From: Paraspadella gotoi | Lineage: Eukaryota; Chaetognatha | DNA length: 64,000 bases | Assembly (NCBI GenBank): GCA_051294375.1 | Contig: CM119269.1 | Location: 18,275,413 to 18,339,412 of the forward strand | Reading direction: 5' to 3' | Shown here: positions 56,471 to 64,000 of the stretch, in pieces | How positions within the stretch are numbered: position 1 is the stretch's first letter | How the letters are laid out: the number at the start of each line of letters is the position of its first letter | Notes under the pieces: generated by a model | What the model was told of the DNA's origin: nothing | Seen by the model: the letters and a program-made list of their open reading frames with translations, nothing else | The model's database searches: none | Position numbers and translations under genes: made by a program

Positions 56471-58834
56471 ATTCACACGTAGCGCCCGAAGTGAATTCGA
56501 AGATCGGGTCCGTGATCGACGTGACTTCGTAGACTTTATGCGGAGTGAGATCACCCATGACCCCGGGTGAGAATCGAAAGAAACTCACAGCGGCAATCGT
56601 TTAAAGTTTTAAAACCATTTCCAACAGTAAAACCATGGATGGTAGGGGCCACATTGGTAGTGGTCAACTTTTCGACACTAACTTCGCAAATTTTCTCCAA
56701 ACTTTTCTTTTTTCTCTTCGTATCCAGCCACAGCCCAGAAAATGGTTAAATAGACTTAACCACATGACCGCTACACTCTCCTACTTTTCTCAGCGAGATT
56801 TCCTGAGGCTCGAAAAATCCCCACGACGCTCTCTCACGGCTGAGTCTCTCCCCCCGGTTACGCAAAACCTCACCCATCCTTCCTCAACGACTTTTCACAC
56901 TCACCGCCACGTCTGTTCGTCAGGATACCCAGTCACTCACTTTTTTTTTGTTTGACTTCGCGGGACGCCGATATGGTTTCGAAGCGTCGAGCGAGTGGGG
57001 GATGGCAGGCGCGGCGGAAGCTGCTGAGTGCGGCTGCCTGCGGTGCTGTAACGCTGCATGGTGGCGGTGGCGGCGCGTGGCAAGACGGATGACTTTCCTT
57101 TTGAGGCGCTGTTATTTTTTGTTGGGAATAATTCCGCGCAATAGGATACCTCTAGTATGTCTCCTCGCTCTTCTCAAGTCAAAATATTAATCATTTCGTA
57201 TCATACCAGAGAGATCTATTTACTTTGGGTTGCACTTCTTCTTTCTCCGCATACTTCAATATCGATGATATCTCATCAAAACAAATCTTTGCCCGTCGGA
57301 TCACTCTCTTCTCGTCTTCATTACTTGTCAATAGTAGTAATTTTCTTATTCGTGCCTATTTTTTTCGGCTGGATTCTCCGTCACTCGACGCGCATACGTG
57401 TGATCTTTGTACGATATTCCCGGAACACAATCATTTTTGTTCATAAGACGTATGTACTAGATCGAAAGAGAAGTGTATGCTTAGCCAAAGGTAAAAGTAG
57501 AGTAATACCGCAGAGAGAGCAGTCTCTGTTGATTCTCACAATACTTGGAGATGAAGTAAAATTTAAGGATTCCAGGTCACAGGTAGTTCTAGGTTAAATG
57601 TATTTAGTAGTATGATATGAACGTGTTATCGTAGAGCAGTTAATTGTTAATTGATTAGGCGAAAAGAATCGAAAGGATCTTCATACATTTTTTACGGTAA
57701 AGCAAAGTCGTTAAATAATCCATCCATGCGGCGCCGTGGCTAATAATAAAAAGTTCCCAAAAACAATAAAAATAATAACAAACCGGTTTAAGCAAGCCAG
57801 CTCCAACACAAGGTTCTAAGAAAGTCCAAATACAAATCCTGTCTTCCGTTTGTCTCTTTGTGGCTCCACTCCCACCACAACCACGGCGAACAACCAGTGA
57901 AAAAACCGAACACAAAAGAAAGCGATCAACGCCCGATGGCGCGACAAAGCACAGCCAAAACAACCTTGAGTTCATAGGAACGCCGCCTCACGAAACTCCG
58001 CCGCCGCCGCCAATCCACTTCGCGTCGAAACGTCAAACCATCGGCGGCGAAGCAAAAAAAAAAAGGAGTTGACTGGGATTCCTGATACAGAGCTGGGTGA
58101 GGTTGAAAGTTGTGATGGCTCCTCGAAGGGATATGTGCAGCTGCCTCTAAGTTTTATCTGGGTCGCAGGGGGGTGGAGGAGAATCGTGAGGATCTTCATC
58201 CTCATCCCTTTCCTCTTAGAGGCGATCCTGTCCCGCGCTGTGACCTTTTCCGACGAGAGCACCACCATATCAGACTAGTAGAATGAAATGAGAGTAATGT
58301 GAGAAAGTGTTCCGGAGCTGGTTTGTCGGTTTACAATTTTTAAACTGACAAACAAACGAAATTCTACGAAATCGAGATAACGCGAGTGAGATCTTTCCTC
58401 ATGTTAGGCCTGAAATTAGAGAGGCACCAAGGTTGGGATTAAGATGGAATTAAATTTTGAACGCGGCAAAATTAACTCTCTGCTGCGTCAAGAATAGGGC
58501 AGCATCCAAACTACGATAGTTATCACACTACCACAATTTCATCGGTTGCTGAATGCGAAGAGTGTGAAAACTGGGTTTAATAAAAAGCTATTTATAATAC
58601 GATTTGTCCCGGGCCGTGCGTTGAACTTTCTTAATCGTATCTGGAAAGGAGGGATGGAACGGGGTCGAAGGTGAGGTAGAGAGCACGCAAGAGACGTATC
58701 CCGAGAGAGATGAGAGAGAAAGTCACTGAAACCACCCTGAGCACAGCCGTTGTCTCATTGTTCTAACTAGGATCACACATCTGCCGTAGCGAAACCAAAT
58801 ACTAAATTATCTCTTCAGATCATATTTCACATCA
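56471..58834. other. No gene recognised
   Basis: Mixed composition between the R7 copies. A 146-codon plus-strand frame at 57,157-57,597 is not low complexity and has one hydrophobic stretch (about residues 57-74). A second frame at 57,225-57,446 has CDLC and HNHFC spaced like a zinc-ribbon. Neither matches a family I can name, and the overlap of two frames argues against both being genes. Confidence 0.35.
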
Positions 58835-59150
58835 AGGTCAGGAGGCTCGTGACATTGCAGTACTCTGTGTGAACTCGCCGATCCCTTTTGGTTCATTTGA
58901 GCTGAAAGGCTCGGAACCTCAGCTGATGGATGGATCGACGGTTTTAGGGTCGCTAAGTTGGACGAGGACGAAAAATTTTGTGGAGGCGCGGGCGGTCGAG
59001 GCGAAGCCGAAGACATTCGTCACCTCGTTTTGGAATTTTGTCGGTAGATGGAACCGAAACTTGCGAATGAAGACCGACTGACTGACCAGTCATGGACCAA
59101 GCAATCGGGATTGACGACATTGATTGACAACAAATGACAAATTAAGCGAA
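58835..59150 (-). repeat. R7, right copy (inverted)
   Basis: Inverted partner of 56,185-56,470, separated by 2.4 kb. Differences are mainly small indels. It contains a tandem GACTGACTGACC at 59,081. Confidence 0.85.
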
Positions 59151-59389
59151 CTTAACCTAACATGTTGGTACAAGGGAACATTAATGGTGGTTATAATGGT
59201 CACCGTCTCATCAAATCTTTAAATATAGATTTACATCGCACAATATATAGCAGTTGTCCTTTGTTAAACAGGAGATAAAGAATTATTAATTGCGGAGAAA
59301 TATACTTAACCAAGACTCTATTTAAAGAGATTATTCATAAGTCTCGTTTATTTCTCGTTTATATTCCTATCGTTCGTTTCATATGGAAC

Positions 59390-60403
59390 TGTTATGATCG
59401 GACGGAGAGCCGATTGACATGATCTCTTATTAACACGCCTTTCTACATGCTCATATTCACACGATCTCTTAATTCCTGTTAGAGCACAACTAGTATCTTA
59501 TAATTGTAAGTGTCGAGCTGAGGTAAGTGATATCCACTTAAATTCTAAATCTCTACATGCAAAGACCTCTCTGAGTTATAATTGTGTGGTGAGTAGACGA
59601 TATAGACTAGTAAAATACGTATCAATCTCATATAGCATACTACTTTTTATCAAAAAACAACAAGAACGTTAAAAAATTCTGCCTATAAAATTTATGTTAA
59701 AAATTATAATACGTGAATTATATTGAAATACCGTCACAACCTAATTTAATTAATAATATTAATAAAGAAAAATTTCAAAACATTTTGACCGAGTAAAACG
59801 CTAAGCCGCGTCGGATACACTTTCTAGTGACAAATATTTAATGTGATGATATTAATGTTCTGTATCCGCCTAACGATATACCTACAAATTTTTTTTTATT
59901 CTGATTGTCATAATTGTTTGTGCTCTGTAGTTTCGATCACGTTAGCTGACTTCAAGTTTCTTTAATTACCACCATAACAGTTGCAGCTTTTTGGAACAGT
60001 TGGCGATTTAGTTATCAAGCAAAACGAATTTGGCGACGAGGAACGGAGATAAAAATGTTTGTTTTCATGAAAAACGAGGTTGAAAATTAATATCACTATT
60101 ATATATCCAGAGAGATTAAACACTATAGAACAGAACGTGGAAGAATCAATAATCAATTACCAAAATATACATCTCTCACACTCGGCTGACCGATTGTTAA
60201 TAAACGTTGAACGTTCAGAGGCACGAATTTCTCCTCTGGAGTTCTAAACGTTAAAAATAATCATGATCTTCCTCACATTCCGATACTTCTTCTTCGCGGG
60301 ATAACGGACGAGGCCAGAAACCCAGATTATTTCAACTTCGTCGGCGAGTCTACACCGGCCACCGTCTCGCGTCTAGTCATTCTCCTCTCGACCGAGCGTA
60401 ACA
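59390..60403. mobile_element. Weak candidate TIR-bounded element or solo LTR
   Basis: TGTTATGATCGG at 59,390 and CCGAGCGTAACA at 60,392 are inverted repeats at 10 of 12 positions and give TG...CA ends. An AATAAA sits near 60,200. No target duplication is visible. Twelve bases with two mismatches could arise by chance. Confidence 0.2.
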
Positions 60404-61309
60404 ATAATATCTGACCTTATTACTATTCATCCATTGTTATAACTTCACTTACTAAAACACCAGCATGGGTTCCGAGAAGAAAAAATATATTATAACAGTA
60501 CTCTCAAAGACTATTGAACAGATATTATATTGTGAATAGATGTTAAAATCTATACTAATGTTATTTTGGACTCGTTTTTGATTTTTATTGCTCGAGAGCG
60601 AGTTGATCTGCTCAAACATCAGTAAACAGAATGTTAGAGTAGCGTCAAAACACTTAGAGCTTCAGCCAAATTACCTGCTGCGGAGATGCTTAGCAAGATT
60701 ATCTAAGAGAATAGAGATAAGAAGGAGGGTGTTGGAGTGAGATGTAAGAGACGAAAATAGAGAGACCACATAGCAGATCAGGAAACGTACAAATGACAAT
60801 TAGACTGGTACACCAGCACACGCTGTCCAGGCAGAGAGATGAGAGGGAAGAATAGAAGAGGACGGGCACGATGGGATTACAAAGTGTGCGATCAGAATAA
60901 ATCCATACGTTATTTTTTGAACCGTACCTTAAGCTCGAATAATAAACTTTTCACTCTCACAATACAAAGTCAACACACTGTTTTTGAATTCACCAACTGC
61001 GCATCTGATCAGTTATATATTGTTGCACATTGTACTCCGGATTTATCGGACATGCACTGTATCTCCATTACACATGCAGGAATACAGAAACAGAGAAAAA
61101 GGTACAATAATATTCATGTGGGTATCTTCTAGCAACAGAAGCTTAGAGGCCAAGTCATCCATTACATTCCCTCATTTTGGTCACCTTCTTGTGAGAAGAA
61201 ACACATACACAAGCCAAGCCTCGTGCGCGTAGTACTCCTCAATCCTCATTTGCCTATGGTTTTAATTAATAATTTGGGGTTTAATAATGAGCCTTGGGGC
61301 GGCGTGTGC
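60404..61309. other. No gene recognised
   Basis: AT-rich sequence; a 97-codon frame at 60,839-61,132 matches nothing I know. Confidence 0.5.
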
Positions 61310-63125
61310 CATTTGTCTCTTTTACTTCCTTTCTGGTATACTCGTTCTGGACTCCGCTGAATCTCGCGTAAAAAAAGGGAAAATACCAAATGCCTTGTAG
61401 GTCCGGCCCCACTTTGAAGCCATGGACACGGGATAAATGCGAACGGCGCAAAAGCGTACCGAGAAAAAAACAAAAAAAATAACAGATGCGTGTTCTTCAC
61501 GTGGCACATATCACCTTGGAATTAACTCTCAGACTACTGACTGGCTAAACTCTTGAATGTTATCTTCTACTTTCTACGAACAGATACTTTCCTATAGAGA
61601 AAGATAGTATGTCCGTTGTTTCTTCAGTTACTCTCTTCTTCCCCAACTATTTTGTCCTTTTACTGTTCACTGGTTACTGGGTTCCTAACCTAATTATACA
61701 ATCGTGAGAGGAGCAAACATCCTTCCCTACTTCTATCTCTTTTTCCCTTTATTCCCGGCTATTTAATCTGAATTCCTAATACATCACTTTACCTACCTTC
61801 TGAATACCACTGATAAACTCCGTCTCCCCTGTTTCCCCATTTTCCTTGGGTATTCTTTCTTTTCCTAAACCTTTTTTCTCCGCTCTATCGTGTTTTTTCT
61901 TTTCCCTCTTTCTTCTTAACCTTTTCATTTTTCCATCTCCAACCTCTTTTCCTTTCTCTGCTCTTCTTTTAAACCTTTTCCTTCTTCCCAAGTCCCTCCT
62001 TTTCCTTTATTCCTATTTTCCGGCTCCTGAGAAAACAAGGGGAAATTTCCCGGCAAAAATCTTTCGCTCGAAGACAGAGGGAAAGCGTCGGAGCAAACGC
62101 ATAAGGCCATAGCACCGAGTTCCCTACAATCGGAAAAAAATCATCGTTAACAATCCGCATGTTTGGCTCAATAAAATAATTATATACCAGATGCAAACAT
62201 AGTTAACGGGAGCAGTGTGGAATCAAAAACTAGTAAATATTATGTACTTTTACAGACTTGTGATAACATAACTAGATTTGTAAAGTTGTTGTGACATTTC
62301 ATCCTAGTATTTAAGAGTTATCACGGGGTGATTGTCAGGTTTTCCAATATACATAAAACGGGAAAACCTATCAATCCCAATTTTTCCCAGTTTCCGAGGA
62401 TCCATTTTGGATTAAGGAAAACTGATTCGGTCGGAATATCTTACTATATTCGCCGTCTTGAATCCTTCCGCACTTCTACTTAACCCTTGGTCTCAATTTA
62501 TCATCTTCTCTTCCTAACTCTCCTACGGGTTTTTCCTTTGCATCCTCATTTTTCTTGTCTATCTCTCTGTCTCTCTCTTCCTTCTCTTTCTTCTGTGTTC
62601 CTTGGGATCGGTGGCTGTTTTCTTTTTATTTTCCTTTCTTATCGTCTCTTAATACCTTTCTCCCAATTCTCCTTTATCTCCTTTCTTTCTTTCTTTCTGT
62701 TCTTCCGCTCTTTACTTATATCCTGTTTGTCTGTCCTAAGCCGATCCTCTCTTTCTTCTCTCTCTCATCTTTTCTCTCTCTCTCTCTCTCTCTTCTCGTC
62801 TCTCTCTCTCTCGTCTCTCTTCTCTCTCTCTCCTCTCTCTCTTCTCTCTCATCTCTCTCCTTCGTTCGCGATTTCTTTCTCTTCCTTGCTCTCATTTTCT
62901 TCCCTTCTCCCTTGTACCTCCCCTCCTCCCTCTTCGCTCCGCTCTGCTCTCTCTCAGGACAAAAAAAAAATACGTGAATCTCAAATGGTATCTTAAACAA
63001 GCACCAATGACAGAGTTTCCATATCCTGTCTGCTTTTCCGTGATAATTATGATGTCAATAATCAATAACACTTAGTGATTTTGGCGACCGAACGCCACCG
63101 ACAACATCGGTCGGCCCAAAGACAA
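61310..63125 (-). repeat. Composite repeat R5, copy B (inverted)
   Basis: Inverted copy of 46,830-48,300 with all landmarks in mirrored order. The stretch 62,470-63,050, including a CT-rich block at 62,755-62,855, corresponds to the 270-N gap of copy A, so it predicts what that gap should contain. It is also partly matched by 50,740-50,880. Confidence 0.8.
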
Positions 63126-63164
63126 TTGTCCTACGCGCTTTGGTCCGGTATCGTTATTTGATGC

Positions 63165-63455
63165 CGCACGAGTTGGAATATGTGATTCATAAAGTGGGTC
63201 ATTCACGTCGGGAAGATGATGCGGTGACGTCCGCCTCCGAATGGAGGACGGAATTTAATTACCACAAACGTTTTTTTCGAGTCGAGGGAGGGGGGGTGTT
63301 TGAGAGTCGTCCGTGCGAACGAATGATTGATTATCTCTTTAATAAGGGTCATTATTCCCCACTTATTTTTAGCCTTAAAAAAAAATTAAATGAAGAATTA
63401 CTAGTTATTACTAGTAATTTTCTTTAACTCCATTTAATTCCCTTAAGGAGAGCCA
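63165..63455 (+). repeat. Second copy of the 55.93-56.18 kb segment
   Basis: Same orientation as the first copy: GTGGGTCATTCACGTCGGGA at 63,196, GTCGAGGGAGGGGGG, GTCCGTGCGAACGAATGA and the ATTACTAGT inverted repeat at 63,397-63,418. It begins beside the end of R5 copy B. Confidence 0.85.
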
Positions 63456-64000
63456 AACTTCGTCAATGGGGTGGGTCAGAAGTTTGATTTGGGAACTTTT
63501 TCAAATGAAACTTCATACATTTCTGAGAAAACTTTCAATGGAACAAAATTGTCTTAAATGGCAAGAAGCATTAGTAATTAATTTTTTAATATTTATTTAT
63601 AGATAGGAAATGTCAAAAAATTTTTTTTGAATTTTTTATTTTTAAAAGCAGATTCAAATAGCTTGTGAAAAGTTATTTACACAAAGTATAATTCTTATTT
63701 CAATATTTTGATGATAAGTGGGTTAAAATTGAAAAAAACCTTAAAAAATCATCATCATCATCATCATCCGATGATTTTAGCAGTTTTTACTAATTTTCAG
63801 TAATAAAACATCAAAATTTTAAAAAGTTGTAATTATATTTTTTGCTTAACTTTTTAAGCTCTATCAGAATCAATTAAAAAAACTTAAAATATCCAAAAAA
63901 AATTTAACATTATATACCAATATAATAATATTAATTAGCGAATTACTCAATGATTAATACCAATAATGGATTAGATTAATGCTGTTCCCATTAAAATTTG
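63456..64000. other. No gene; AT-rich DNA
   Basis: Very AT-rich with a short (ATC)n run at 63,750-63,767. Nothing recognised. Confidence 0.6.

Noticed and set aside
57225-57446. Frame with CDLC and HNHFC resembling a zinc-ribbon
   Set aside because: Too short, overlapped by a longer frame, and no neighbouring retroelement motifs.

Overview
This window is eukaryotic, repeat-dominated DNA, most likely from a metazoan. An arthropod such as a crustacean or tick is a guess from the style of the Ty3/gypsy element, not something the sequence proves. I found no host protein-coding gene, tRNA or rRNA that I can support. Most long open frames are translations of (CT)n, (GA)n, (TTTG)n and CGT/GAC triplet tracts. 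Conserved protein motifs appear in two places only, both on the minus strand and both from Ty3/gypsy-type retrotransposons.

Layout. 1-10,260: simple repeats, four minisatellite-like arrays (2.6, 6.0, 6.8-7.4 kb and triplet-rich DNA at 6.5-8.7 kb) and a degenerate telomere-like stretch near 3.2 kb. 10,260-11,400: first copy of a dispersed repeat (family R1) with a (TTTGT)n core. 12.2-13.25 kb: an LTR-like block and a retropepsin fragment. 13.4-18.25 kb: a large imperfect palindrome (R2) plus a direct duplication. 19.46-19.55 kb: a perfect 32-bp hairpin. 21.9-30.55 kb: a second, larger inverted repeat (R1 plus R3) around a 1.7-kb AT-rich spacer. 31.08-36.99 kb: a direct duplication (R4) with an inverted tail. 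37,021-43,338: a nearly complete Ty3/gypsy LTR retrotransposon on the minus strand, with two LTRs, a 5-bp target duplication and gag, protease, RT, RNase H and integrase remnants in correct order, all frame-broken. 46.8-63.5 kb: repeated and inverted copies of a composite, apparently non-coding family (R5, R6, R7) separated by AT-rich DNA.

Assembly quality matters for every claim. Six gaps are exactly 25 N, and several other gaps abut microsatellites. Several duplicate pairs, notably 31.1-33.2 versus 34.1-36.4 kb, differ mostly by scattered 1-2 base insertions. That is the pattern of uncorrected long-read sequence placed beside a polished copy. Many duplications, palindromes and frameshifts here may therefore be assembly artefacts, including some breaks in the retrotransposon.

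No genes work together in the usual sense. The only functional unit is the retrotransposon, whose parts form a standard gag-pol layout. I did not find a convincing new biological system. The most interesting non-artefact candidates are the perfect hairpin with flanking direct repeats at 19.4-19.56 kb, the 50-bp minisatellite carrying a GC/CACCC box in each unit, the TGACG array of differing length, and the composite R5 family.
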